From an uncultured Sphingobacteriaceae bacterium (GTDB lineage: Bacteria > Bacteroidota > Bacteroidia > Sphingobacteriales > Sphingobacteriaceae), in assembly GCA_937875035.1 (NCBI GenBank), contig CALNCF010000031.1, positions 1-20,684 of the forward strand: DNA of 20,684 nt, in the 5' to 3' direction. A model generated the notes under the pieces. It saw nothing but the letters and a program-made list of their open reading frames with translations. It had not been told where the DNA came from and searched no databases. Shown one piece after another: positions 13,948 to 20,684 of the stretch (positions are counted from its first letter, which is position 1; every line of letters starts with the position of its first letter). The position numbers and the translations under genes are program-made.

Positions 13948-15222
13948 TTAAAATCCGCCTCTTAATTTCTGGGTATTGGCTACTTTTTCAATAGCCACAA
14001 TATAGGCCGCGATCCGCATGTTTGTCTGGTATTTCTGGGCTGTCTGGTATACGGTATCAAAGGCTTCTTTCATGGTGCGGTCGGCACGACGGTTCACGCG
14101 CTCTTCTGTCCAGTAATAACCCAAACGGTTTTGCACCCACTCGAAATACGATACGGTCACACCTCCGGCATTTGCCAGGATATCCGGAACTACCATAATT
14201 CCATTCTCATCCAGGATATCATCCGCGCTGGCCATGGTAGGTCCATTAGCGCCCTCCACGATCAGCTTCGCCCTGATACGCCCGGCATTGTGCGCACCGA
14301 TCTGATCCTGCAAGGCCGCAGGAACCAGCACATCCACATCTAATGTCAGCAATTCTTCATTGCTGATCTTTTCCGCGTGTACATATCCTTCCAGCGAACG
14401 GTTGTTCATCTCCGCATAGTTCATGGCATCCTGCACATCAATGCCGCTGCTGTTATAATACGCACCGCTTACATCCGAGATCGCAACAATCTTAATGCCC
14501 TGCGTAGCCAGTAGCTTCGCCGAGATAGATCCTACATTACCAAAACCCTGCACGGCAGCGGTAGAGGTTTGCGGGTTGATCTTTAAGCGGTTCATCGCCG
14601 AACGCGCGGTTACCATTACTCCTCTTCCTGTTGCTTCCACACGACCCTTCGAACCACCCAACACCAGGGGTTTACCGGTCACTACAGCCGGCGAGGAATA
14701 GCCCTTTATCTTCGAGAACTCATCCATCAGCCAGGCCATTTCCTGCTGACCGGTGCCCATATCGGGAGCCGGTATATCTTTTTCAGGACCAAACACATCC
14801 GACAATGCCGAAGTGTATGCCCTTGTTAAACGTTCTAATTCACCCTTCGACATGCTGCGCGGATCGCACTTGATCCCGCCTTTAGCTCCTCCGAAAGGAA
14901 TGTTCACTACAGCCGTTTTCCAGGTCATCCATGCCGCCAGCGCTTTCACCTCGTTCAGGTCTACATCCATGGCATAGCGGATCCCACCCTTTCCCGGACC
15001 AAGATTAATATTATGTACTACCCGGAAGCCTTCAAAAACCCGGATGCTTCCATTGTCCATGGTTACCGGCAGGTTTACGATCACCTGCTTTGCAGGAGAA
15101 CGCAGCATATTATAGGTGTCATCATCCAGACCGATCATCTTTGCTGCGATATCGAATCTCGACATCATCGACTCAAACGGATTCGTATGTTCCATTATGG
15201 GTAAAGGGGTAGCTACTGTCAT
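13948..15222 (-). CDS. Glutamate dehydrogenase (classical Glu/Leu/Phe/Val family)
   Basis: The enzyme interconverts glutamate with 2-oxoglutarate and ammonia using NAD(P). The protein is 424 residues, standard for the hexameric short type. Key segments are GPGKGGIRY (75-83), PFGGAKGGIKCDP (109-121) with catalytic K114, and DIPAPDMGTG (149-158) with catalytic D154. The Rossmann domain has VQGFGNVGSISAKLLA, and VEGANGPT follows. The coenzyme choice cannot be read safely. ATG 15222 is taken as the start; an internal ATG at 15195 (MEHTNPFESM) is an alternative. A perfect -7 box overlaps the cdsA stop codon just upstream, so it may be transcribed alone or with psd as well as by read-through from cdsA. 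Confidence 0.93.
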   Translation of the reverse strand: MTVATPLPIMEHTNPFESMMSRFDIAAKMIGLDDDTYNMLRSPAKQVIVNLPVTMDNGSIRVFEGFRVVHNINLGPGKGGIRYAMDVDLNEVKALAAWMTWKTAVVNIPFGGAKGGIKCDPRSMSKGELERLTRAYTSALSDVFGPEKDIPAPDMGTGQQEMAWLMDEFSKIKGYSSPAVVTGKPLVLGGSKGRVEATGRGVMVTARSAMNRLKINPQTSTAAVQGFGNVGSISAKLLATQGIKIVAISDVSGAYYNSSGIDVQDAMNYAEMNNRSLEGYVHAEKISNEELLTLDVDVLVPAALQDQIGAHNAGRIRAKLIVEGANGPTMASADDILDENGIMVVPDILANAGGVTVSYFEWVQNRLGYYWTEERVNRRADRTMKEAFDTVYQTAQKYQTNMRIAAYIVAIEKVANTQKLRGGF

Positions 15223-15251
15223 CAGGGATATATTGTTTCAGAAAAATTTCG

Positions 15252-15259
15252 CAAATCTA
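15252..15259 (-). promoter_or_regulatory. -7 element of the glutamate dehydrogenase promoter
   Basis: On the minus strand TAGATTTG matches TAnnTTTG exactly. Its TAG is the cdsA stop codon (15259-15257). No TTTG is found at 19 bp upstream. The dehydrogenase start lies 29 nt downstream. Confidence 0.45.
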
Positions 15260-16069
15260 TGAAAAAAGAACAAGATAGGTGTACACCATGGGCGCTGCGA
15301 TCAGGAGCCCGTCGAAGCGGTCGAGGAAGCCTCCGTGGCCCGGCAACAGGTTGCCAGAATCCTTCACATTCATGCTTCTTTTGAACATGGATTCCACCAG
15401 GTCGCCAAAGGTGCCGAAAAGGGTAACCAATACCGCCATCATGATCCAGTGCTGTACGGCCAGGGTTGTAAAGAACAGAGAGCAGATCACGGCAATACCA
15501 ATAGCAACGAACAGCCCTCCGAAAAAACCTTCCCACGACTTCTTGGGAGAGATCCGCTCGAACAGCTTGTGCTTTCCAAGGCTCATGCCTATAAGATAGG
15601 CCCCGCTGTCGTTGGCCCACAGCAGGAACATAAAGCCCAGGGTGATCTCATGATTATACACTTCCTGGTGAATAAAGCCCAGGGAACAAAAGAGGGCAAA
15701 GGGCAAGGCCAGGTATACCAGCGAGCTCAGCTTGTAAGCGATCGCGCGAAAAGGCCGGTCGTATTTGCTGTATAGCTGCTTAATAAAGATAAAGGCGAAG
15801 AATGGAATGTTGACCGCCAGCACATCGGGTCCCGAAATGCCGGATATGGTAAGCATAACCGTAAGAAATAATACAAGACCCGCGATCACACTCCAGTGGT
15901 CGTTCTGGCCCGGCGCATGCTGGAAGATCAGCTTATTGAATTCCATCATACATACCACCAGCACCACGGCGAACAAGCCTGTCAGTGTATATTCATTGTA
16001 ATAGATCCCTGAAATAAAAACAATACCGAAGAAGATCGCGGTTACCACACGCGTTAGGAAGTTATTCAT
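15257..16069 (-). CDS. cdsA: Phosphatidate cytidylyltransferase (CDP-diacylglycerol synthase)
   Basis: CdsA makes CDP-diacylglycerol from phosphatidic acid and CTP, the branch point to phosphatidylserine/ethanolamine and phosphatidylglycerol, in the inner membrane. The 270-residue protein is strongly hydrophobic, with about seven to eight predicted membrane segments (for example 7-24, 29-42, 61-78, 84-98, 116-131, 184-200, 207-222). The C-terminal family signature is complete: KRSMNVKDSGNLLPGHGGFL (230-249) followed by DRFDGLL. SPKKSWEGFFGG (174-185) is also characteristic. The ATG overlaps the DUF2007 stop in an ATGA arrangement, so the two are translationally coupled. psd, two genes downstream, acts in the same pathway; phosphatidylserine synthase is not in the window. 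Confidence 0.95.
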   Translation of the reverse strand: MNNFLTRVVTAIFFGIVFISGIYYNEYTLTGLFAVVLVVCMMEFNKLIFQHAPGQNDHWSVIAGLVLFLTVMLTISGISGPDVLAVNIPFFAFIFIKQLYSKYDRPFRAIAYKLSSLVYLALPFALFCSLGFIHQEVYNHEITLGFMFLLWANDSGAYLIGMSLGKHKLFERISPKKSWEGFFGGLFVAIGIAVICSLFFTTLAVQHWIMMAVLVTLFGTFGDLVESMFKRSMNVKDSGNLLPGHGGFLDRFDGLLIAAPMVYTYLVLFS

Positions 16070-16272
16070 AATTCGTTTTTGATGATGATCTCGATCGCCT
16101 GGTCGAAATACTCCTGGTGGATATAAAGCTCGATCTCGCCGAAGCTTAAGTACGACGAATCTTTTTTATTAAGCTGAACAACCTCGATGTGATGGTCTTT
16201 TAATACCGCTGTAACCAGCGAAGCACGATACTGGTCGTGCGATGTATATATTTTGACCCAGCCTTTTTCCAT
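16066..16272 (-). CDS. DUF2007-type small protein (putative signal-transducing domain)
   Basis: A 68-residue cytoplasmic protein resembling DUF2007. The pattern is WVKIYTSHDQYRASLVTAVLKDHHIEVVQLNKKD at the N-terminus, then EIELYIHQEYFDQAIEIIIK. The family is annotated as a putative signal-transducing protein with a ferredoxin-like fold, related to regulatory domains, but no biochemical role is established to my knowledge. Its stop overlaps the cdsA start by 4 nt, and it begins 9 nt after the CPBP protease gene, so it is the middle gene of a tight three-gene unit. Co-regulation with membrane lipid synthesis is an inference from this context only. Confidence 0.8.
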   Translation of the reverse strand: MEKGWVKIYTSHDQYRASLVTAVLKDHHIEVVQLNKKDSSYLSFGEIELYIHQEYFDQAIEIIIKNEL

Positions 16273-16281
16273 TCGGTTTCT

Positions 16282-17187
16282 TTAAAGATGTTTTCTTCTG
16301 TTCCAGTAAAAAACAAGTGCAAAACTAATCAAAATACTAAAGAGCGCCGATATAAGGGGGAAGTTTTCTTCCGCATTGAAATTGATAGTGATATAATGGT
16401 TCTTATACAGGAAATCGAGGATAACCGCTGTTCCGTTATTGATCAGGTGCATCAGCACCGGCACCCATATAGTACCGCTCCATACCATGCCATAGCCCAG
16501 CACCGCGCCCAGGGCTACCCTGGGCAGGAAACCGTAAAACTGCATATGGAAAGCGGAGAAAATAATAGCGGTGAGCCAGATGCCCGTATGAATGCTTCTG
16601 GTCTTTTCAATAAAAAGCTTTTGAAGGATCCCGCGGAAGATCAGCTCCTCGCCAATGGCCGGGATGATCGCGATCACCAGCAGGTTGATCAGCAAACCGG
16701 AAAAGGTATCCGCCTGCAGGAACATATTCGTCAGGCGCTCCGCCGACTGCTCAGCTGTTCTCATCCAGCTTTCTATACCAGCCATAAAACCGGGAAGCTG
16801 CATCTGCTCGTTCAGTATCGACAAGCCGGCCACGGTGGGCGCGAAAGCAATGATCAGGGCTCCGCCGAACAGGAAATGGTAAGCGGGCGCCTTATGGAGT
16901 GAAAGCACATGCACCACATTATCCTTGTTTACCCAGGTCGCATAAAGATGCGCCGGAACGATAAACATAAACGTGGCCTGCATGAACTGTACGAATTTGA
17001 GCAGGGGAATGGTTGCCGGGTTGGTGCTGTTCACCGTTAAAAGCGACATATCGCTTAATATATCCAGGCCAAATACCGGCCGGATCAACACCAGCGCGAG
17101 GATCGTACCCAGGAACATCCCCCCCAGCATCAGGCAGATCAGCATAACCAGCTTCGAGGAAAAAGGATAGGCTTTTAAAACACCCAT
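16282..17187 (-). CDS. CPBP-family intramembrane metalloprotease (CAAX protease-like)
   Basis: A 301-residue polytopic membrane protein of the CPBP (Abi/CAAX, Rce1-like) family of intramembrane metalloproteases. The three metal/active-site motifs are present: EELIFR (180-185, the EExxxR motif), FSAFH (210-214) and HLINN (247-251). Roughly seven to eight hydrophobic segments are seen, including 14-36, 65-82, 106-122, 166-178, 203-220 and 279-295. Substrates of bacterial members are mostly unknown; some process peptides or confer self-immunity to bacteriocins. It is first in the unit with the DUF2007 gene and cdsA. A -7-like box (AAAATTTG, minus strand, 17200-17193) ends only 5 nt before the ATG, so a leaderless message is possible. 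Confidence 0.88.
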   Translation of the reverse strand: MGVLKAYPFSSKLVMLICLMLGGMFLGTILALVLIRPVFGLDILSDMSLLTVNSTNPATIPLLKFVQFMQATFMFIVPAHLYATWVNKDNVVHVLSLHKAPAYHFLFGGALIIAFAPTVAGLSILNEQMQLPGFMAGIESWMRTAEQSAERLTNMFLQADTFSGLLINLLVIAIIPAIGEELIFRGILQKLFIEKTRSIHTGIWLTAIIFSAFHMQFYGFLPRVALGAVLGYGMVWSGTIWVPVLMHLINNGTAVILDFLYKNHYITINFNAEENFPLISALFSILISFALVFYWNRRKHL

Positions 17188-17192
17188 AAATT

Positions 17193-17200
17193 CAAATTTT
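17193..17200 (-). promoter_or_regulatory. Possible -7 element before the CPBP protease gene
   Basis: AAAATTTG on the minus strand matches seven of eight positions of TAnnTTTG and ends 5 nt before the ATG. No convincing -33 is seen. It lies 1 bp from the opposing box of dusB. Confidence 0.3.
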
Positions 17201-17201
17201 G

Positions 17202-17209
17202 TACTTTTG
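17202..17209 (+). promoter_or_regulatory. -7 element of the dusB promoter
   Basis: TACTTTTG matches TAnnTTTG exactly. No clear -33 is present 19 bp upstream. The start of transcription would be near 17215, giving a leader of about 47 nt before GTG 17262. Confidence 0.4.
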
Positions 17210-17261
17210 TATTCTGATTGCTAAGGTAAAAGAAAATACTACCTCAGGAAACAACGAAAAA

Positions 17262-18254
17262 GTGTCGGTAAAAATAGGAAATATAGACCTCGGGGAATTC
17301 CCTCTGTTGCTTGCGCCCATGGAAGACGTGAGCGATCCTCCCTTCCGTTTTGTGTGTAAGCAAAACGGGGTGGATATGATGTATACAGAATTTATTTCCT
17401 CCGAAGGGCTGATCCGCGACGCGGTCAAGAGCCGGAAAAAGCTCGACATTTTTGAATACGAACGCCCCATCGGTATCCAGATTTTTGGAAGCAATATCGA
17501 ATCGATGCGCGAAGCAACCGAAATTGCCAGCCAGGTAGAGCCCGACCTCATCGATATTAATTATGGCTGCCCGGTGAAGAACGTAGCCTGTAAGGGAGCT
17601 GGGGCCAGTCTTCTGCAAGACATCAACAAGATGGTAAAGATGACCGAGGCCGTGGTAAAGTCGACCCATTTACCTGTTACCGTGAAAACCCGCTTAGGTT
17701 GGGATGACAACACCAAAAATGTGGTGGAAGTAGCCGAACGCCTGCAGGATGTAGGCATACAGGCCCTGACCATACACGGACGCACGCGTTCGCAGATGTA
17801 CAAAGGCCAGGCCGACTGGACCCTGATCCGCGAGATCAAGCGTAACCCCCGTACCCGTATCCCGATCTTCGGGAACGGAGATATAGACTCCCCGGAGAAA
17901 GCCATGAACTGGATGAAAGAGTACGAGGTCGACGGGATCATGGTGGGCCGCGCCTCTATCGGCTACCCATGGATCTTCCGGGAGATCCGTCATTTTTATG
18001 AAACAGGGCAGCTCCTTGCTCCTCCAACCCTGGAGGAACGCGTGGAAACCTGCCGTACGCATTTCCAGAAATCAATCGAATGGAAGGGTGAGAAGCTCGG
18101 CATCTTCGAAATGCGCCGTCATTATTCCAACTATTTCAAAGGAATTGATAACAGCCGGGAATACCGCGCGAAACTGGTAACCCTCGATAATCCTTCAGAC
18201 ATCAACAGCATGCTCGATGAGATCAAAGACACCTTGCTGCTGCAGGATGTTTGA
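17262..18254 (+). CDS. dusB: tRNA-dihydrouridine synthase, DusB-like
   Basis: An FMN enzyme that reduces specific uridines in the D-loop of tRNA to dihydrouridine with NADPH. The protein is 330 residues from GTG 17262. FMN-barrel motifs are LLLAPMEDVSDPPFR (15-29), IQIFGS, and DINYGCPVKNVACKGAGASLL (98-118) with catalytic C103; then VKTRLGWD, IHGRTRSQMYKG, PIFGNGDI and DGIMVGRASIGYPW. The frame runs upstream to a TTG at 17199, but the extra 21 residues look unlike the family and overlap the promoter, so I choose the GTG, which gives the usual start V/M-x-VKIGNI. It is divergent from the CPBP protease gene and is followed 58 nt later by apaG. Confidence 0.93.
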   Translation: MSVKIGNIDLGEFPLLLAPMEDVSDPPFRFVCKQNGVDMMYTEFISSEGLIRDAVKSRKKLDIFEYERPIGIQIFGSNIESMREATEIASQVEPDLIDINYGCPVKNVACKGAGASLLQDINKMVKMTEAVVKSTHLPVTVKTRLGWDDNTKNVVEVAERLQDVGIQALTIHGRTRSQMYKGQADWTLIREIKRNPRTRIPIFGNGDIDSPEKAMNWMKEYEVDGIMVGRASIGYPWIFREIRHFYETGQLLAPPTLEERVETCRTHFQKSIEWKGEKLGIFEMRRHYSNYFKGIDNSREYRAKLVTLDNPSDINSMLDEIKDTLLLQDV

Positions 18255-18312
18255 TTTTATTTTTTCATAAAACAATTCTATCTTCATTTATAATTCAGAA
18301 AAGAACATCTGC

Positions 18313-18699
18313 ATGGTTGCTAAAATTACCGAAGGTGTGAAAGTCACGGTAGAGACCAATTACCAGCCCGAGTACTCTAACCCGGCAAACGCACATTACA
18401 TGTTCGCATACAAGATTACCATTGAGAATCTCAGTGAGTATACCGTACAGCTGATGTCGCGTCACTGGCATATTTTCGACTCGAATGGTACTGTACGTGA
18501 AGTGGAAGGCGAAGGTGTGATCGGCATTCAGCCGGTGATCGAGCCGGGACACAGCCACGAATATGTTTCCGGCTGCAACCTCAAAACAGAGATCGGCAAA
18601 ATGTCCGGGACCTATACCATGAAACGACTCGCAGATGACACCAGCTTCGAAGTGCTGGTGCCCGAGTTCCAGCTGATCTGCCCGATCAAAATGAATTGA
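18313..18699 (+). CDS. apaG: ApaG-domain protein
   Basis: A 128-residue protein made of the ApaG domain alone, an Ig/fibronectin-type beta-sandwich. The family pattern is clear: VTVETNYQPEYSNP (11-24), YKITIENLS (33-41), LMSRHWHIFDSNG (47-59), EGEGVIGIQPVIEPG, YVSGCNLKTEIGKMSGTYTM. The cellular role is not well defined. Mutants in enterobacteria show Co2+ resistance and Mg2+ efflux phenotypes, hence the common label, and the gene name comes from linkage to apaH, which is not present here. Length and start (ATG 18313) are typical. It ends before a bidirectional terminator shared with the convergent metallopeptidase gene. It may be read through from dusB, since no terminator separates them. Confidence 0.93.
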   Translation: MVAKITEGVKVTVETNYQPEYSNPANAHYMFAYKITIENLSEYTVQLMSRHWHIFDSNGTVREVEGEGVIGIQPVIEPGHSHEYVSGCNLKTEIGKMSGTYTMKRLADDTSFEVLVPEFQLICPIKMN

Positions 18700-18723
18700 T
18701 CTTTTTAATCACCCATAACATAA

Positions 18724-18755
18724 AAAAGCCCGGTACATGTATGTGCCGGGCTTTT
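18724..18755. terminator. Bidirectional terminator between apaG and the zinc peptidase gene
   Basis: AAAAGCCCGGTACAT (18724-18738) pairs with ATGTGCCGGGCTTTT (18741-18755) with one G-U pair; the tip of the stem is probably open. The A/T tracts serve convergent transcripts on both strands. Confidence 0.85.
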
Positions 18756-18775
18756 GCTTTTATTTATGAATAGTG

Positions 18776-19447
18776 TTAGTCTCTGCGACCCATAAAAATG
18801 GCAATGTAATACAGCAGCGTAGCCAGTGATGAAAGTGCTGCCACCACATAGGTCATCGCGGCCCAGTTCAGGGCGCCCTTGGCCATTTCATGCTCGTTGC
18901 TGCGTGTAATGCCCTTGGTATCTAGCCAGGCTAAAGCACGCTTGCTTGCATCGAACTCTACCGGCAACGTTACAAAGCTAAACACGGTTGTCAGGGCGAA
19001 CAGCAGGATACCAATCAGCAACAAGGCCGGGAAGGTATTCAGCAATAAGATCCCGCCTAACAGCACCCACTGCATATAGCGTGAGCTTACGCTGAGCGCA
19101 GGCACCATAGCCGAACGGAATTTCAGCCAGCTGTATGCCGTAGCATGCTGTACCGCGTGTCCGCATTCGTGAGCCGCAACCGCAGCGGCAGCCACGCTTC
19201 TTCCGTGATATACATCCGGACTCAGGTTTACCGTTTTATCGACAGGGTTATAATGGTCGGTCAGCTGACCTTCCACAGAAATTACTTTTACGTCTGTAAT
19301 GTGATGATCTGCCAGCATTTTTTCGGCGATCTCTTTCCCCGATAAACCATTCGACAGCATCACCTGCGAATACTCTGTGAAGCGGCTCCGGAATCTCCAT
19401 CCCACCAGCCAGCTTGCACCCATAACAAGAATTAATAAAATGATCAT
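18776..19447 (-). CDS. YugP-type membrane zinc metallopeptidase (Zn_peptidase_2)
   Basis: A 223-residue integral membrane protein of the YugP/Zn_peptidase_2 family. The zinc-binding HECGH (93-97) lies in AAVAAHECGHAVQHATAY, and a downstream conserved LPVEFDASKRAL (161-172) supplies a likely third ligand (E164). Hydrophobic segments are at about 1-16, 127-160 and 200-218. Preceding motifs LSPDVYHGRSVAAAAV (75-90) fit the family. The substrates are unknown; a role in membrane protein or peptide turnover is the usual assumption. ATG 19447 places a hydrophobic helix at the N-terminus. It is divergent from the FAD oxidoreductase, with an 85-nt spacer that contains a perfect palindrome. Confidence 0.92.
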   Translation of the reverse strand: MIILLILVMGASWLVGWRFRSRFTEYSQVMLSNGLSGKEIAEKMLADHHITDVKVISVEGQLTDHYNPVDKTVNLSPDVYHGRSVAAAAVAAHECGHAVQHATAYSWLKFRSAMVPALSVSSRYMQWVLLGGILLLNTFPALLLIGILLFALTTVFSFVTLPVEFDASKRALAWLDTKGITRSNEHEMAKGALNWAAMTYVVAALSSLATLLYYIAIFMGRRD

Positions 19448-19492
19448 ATGTGATATGTTTTAATGTTGTAAACCCTTATTCAAAATAGATAC

Positions 19493-19508
19493 CAGATATT
19501 AATATCTG
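19493..19508. promoter_or_regulatory. Perfect 16-bp palindrome in divergent promoter region, candidate operator
   Basis: CAGATATTAATATCTG is perfectly self-complementary. It lies between the divergent zinc-peptidase and FAD-oxidoreductase genes. It overlaps the -33 region expected for the + strand gene (-7 TATCTTTA at 19521) and flanks a -7-like CAAAATA (19481-19487, minus strand TATTTTG) for the other gene. No T-run follows, so it is not a terminator. The bound regulator is unknown. Confidence 0.4.
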
Positions 19509-19520
19509 CCAATATAACAA

Positions 19521-19528
19521 TATCTTTA
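19521..19528 (+). promoter_or_regulatory. Possible -7 element before the FAD oxidoreductase gene
   Basis: TATCTTTA matches TAnnTTTG at seven of eight positions and ends 4 nt before ATG 19533, which would place the start of transcription at the start codon. Confidence 0.3.
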
Positions 19529-19532
19529 TCCT

Positions 19533-20684
19533 ATGAGTTTGATTTCGTACTGGGAAAGAACGTCTTTTTTACCCGATTATGATTATATCATTATCGGTGC
19601 GGGCATTGTCGGCTGTTTTTGCGCCCTTCATCTTAAAGAAAAAGAGCCGCAGGCTAAAATCGCAATCCTCGAACGCGGGTTACTGCCTACCGGCGCCAGC
19701 ACTAAAAACGCCGGATTCGCTTGTTTCGGCAGCCTTTCCGAGCTAATCGAACAATATGAAAAAAGCTCGGAGGAAGAGATGCTTGCCATCGTGGAGAAAC
19801 GCTGGAGAGGCCTCGGAAAGCTTCGTCAAACCCTGGGCGATGACATGATCGACCTGCAGATGAACGGGGGTTATGAGCTTTTTTCGGCCGGCGGGCAGGG
19901 TCTTTTCGACCGTTGCCTGGAGCGGATGACCTATTTTAACGAGCTTCTGCAGCCCATCGTTCATGGTGACAAGTCGTCAGCCATGCCTGTGTTCTCTGTC
20001 TGTAATGAGTCCATACCAGAATTCGGTTTCGGAAAAACTACCCCCCTTATCCGCAATCATTATGAAGCACAGATCGATTCGGGCAGGATGATGCGCGAGC
20101 TGATCCGCCAGGTACATGCCAGCGGTGTTTTTATTTTCTTTTCTTCGGATGTTCAGAACATCGCGCATCACCCTGGCGATATCCACGTGGAAACTGCACA
20201 GCATCTTTTTCATACCCGTAAGCTCATTGTAACCACCAACGCTTTCGCTAAACAGCTGTATCCCTCGCTGGATGTGGTTCCCGGGCGCGGACAGGTATTG
20301 ATTACGAAGCCTATCCCGGGCCTGAAGCTTAAGGGTTGTTATCACATGGAAAAGGGCTTCTTTTATTTCCGGAATATTCACGACCGGGTGCTTTTCGGCG
20401 GCGGGCGTAATTATGATCTGCAGGGAGAAGAAACCTATGCCTTCGGCGAAACGGAAACGATCATGCAGTACCTCAAACATTACCTCGACGAGGTGATCCT
20501 GCCGGGTATACCCTACGAGATCGACATGACCTGGAGCGGCATTATGGGCTTTGGCAATGAGCTCAGCCCGATCGTTAAAGAAATTGCACCAGATACCTTT
20601 TGCGCGGTGCGCTGCAACGGCATGGGCGTAGCGATGGGCAGCCTGCTGGGCGAAGAGGTCGCCGGGCTCTCCATGCGTAATTAG
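19533..20684 (+). CDS. FAD-dependent oxidoreductase, DAO family
   Basis: A 383-residue flavoprotein of the D-amino-acid-oxidase/glycine-oxidase-like (DAO) superfamily. The dinucleotide-binding segment YDYIIIGAGIVG (16-27) carries GxGxxG, followed by the ribose-binding Glu in ILERG (45-49) and PTGASTKNAGFACFG (52-66), typical of the family. RGQVLITKP-like and GFFYFRNI, LFGGGRNYD strands and the C-terminal VRCNGMGVAMG(S) FAD segment are present. The chain appears complete; its stop codon is the last three bases of the window. The substrate is unknown: family members oxidise secondary or primary amino groups of small amino acids and related amines. There is no signal peptide, so it is likely cytoplasmic. 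Downstream genes are not visible. Confidence 0.9.
   Translation: MSLISYWERTSFLPDYDYIIIGAGIVGCFCALHLKEKEPQAKIAILERGLLPTGASTKNAGFACFGSLSELIEQYEKSSEEEMLAIVEKRWRGLGKLRQTLGDDMIDLQMNGGYELFSAGGQGLFDRCLERMTYFNELLQPIVHGDKSSAMPVFSVCNESIPEFGFGKTTPLIRNHYEAQIDSGRMMRELIRQVHASGVFIFFSSDVQNIAHHPGDIHVETAQHLFHTRKLIVTTNAFAKQLYPSLDVVPGRGQVLITKPIPGLKLKGCYHMEKGFFYFRNIHDRVLFGGGRNYDLQGEETYAFGETETIMQYLKHYLDEVILPGIPYEIDMTWSGIMGFGNELSPIVKEIAPDTFCAVRCNGMGVAMGSLLGEEVAGLSMRN

Noticed and set aside
16237..16902. 221-codon open frame antisense to the CPBP protease gene
   Set aside because: The opposite strand encodes a complete protease with all three motifs; this translation has no domain and odd composition.
17199..17261. 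N-terminal extension of DusB from a TTG codon
   Set aside because: The added residues do not look like the family, whose sequence starts near VKIGNI, and they cover the -7 box.
1..20684. CRISPR arrays, tRNA or rRNA genes, insertion sequences, defence or phage genes
   Set aside because: No regularly spaced repeats, cloverleaf-like segments, transposase or integrase motifs, or terminal inverted repeats were seen; all gaps are under 160 nt.

Overview
The window comes from a member of the Bacteroidota, probably near Chitinophagia or Sphingobacteriia; I cannot place it more finely. Three things show this. A secreted protein carries a C-terminal type IX secretion (T9SS) sorting domain. Start codons lack Shine-Dalgarno sequences and are often preceded by A-rich leaders. 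Several genes are preceded by the Bacteroidota promoter form (-33 TTTG/TTG, about 19 bp, -7 TAnnTTTG). All genes are chromosomal housekeeping or ordinary accessory types. I see no tRNA, rRNA, CRISPR array, IS element, phage or plasmid gene.

Layout, left to right. (1) 2-3292, + strand: the 3' part of a primer-type cyanophycin synthetase (cphA, cut by the window edge) and a short-chain dehydrogenase, separated by a terminator. (2) 3382-4719: ffh, the SRP GTPase. (3) 4867-7320: a large secreted T9SS cargo protein with codon use like a highly expressed gene. (4) 7399-10435: the ribosomal cluster rpsP - rimM - small exported protein - trmD - rplS. rpsP and rplS each have their own promoter, and each predicted transcript begins with a hairpin. 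(5) 10501-12868: a Glu/Leu/Phe/Val-type dehydrogenase and an MscS-type channel, 1 nt apart. (6) 12956-17187, - strand: read in transcription order, a CPBP-family membrane protease, a DUF2007 protein, cdsA, glutamate dehydrogenase, phosphatidylserine decarboxylase, and a tiny exported Cys-repeat protein. (7) 17262-18699, + strand: a DusB-type tRNA dihydrouridine synthase and apaG. (8) 18776-20684: a divergent pair, a YugP-type zinc metallopeptidase (-) and a DAO-family FAD oxidoreductase (+).

Functional links. CdsA and Psd are two steps of phosphatidylethanolamine synthesis; the intervening phosphatidylserine synthase is not in the window. RpsP, RimM, TrmD and RplS serve ribosome and tRNA maturation, and Ffh serves membrane targeting. 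Nitrogen metabolism is represented by cyanophycin synthetase and two diverged amino-acid dehydrogenases.

I did not find a convincing novel multi-gene system. The most unusual signals are: the exported 77-residue protein built on a Cys-anchored ten-residue repeat; the 5'-end hairpins of the rpsP and rplS leaders; a large imperfect hairpin between trmD and rplS; a perfect 16-bp palindrome between the divergent yugP-type and FAD-oxidoreductase genes; and three genes whose -7-like box lies 4-5 nt before the start codon, suggesting leaderless mRNAs.
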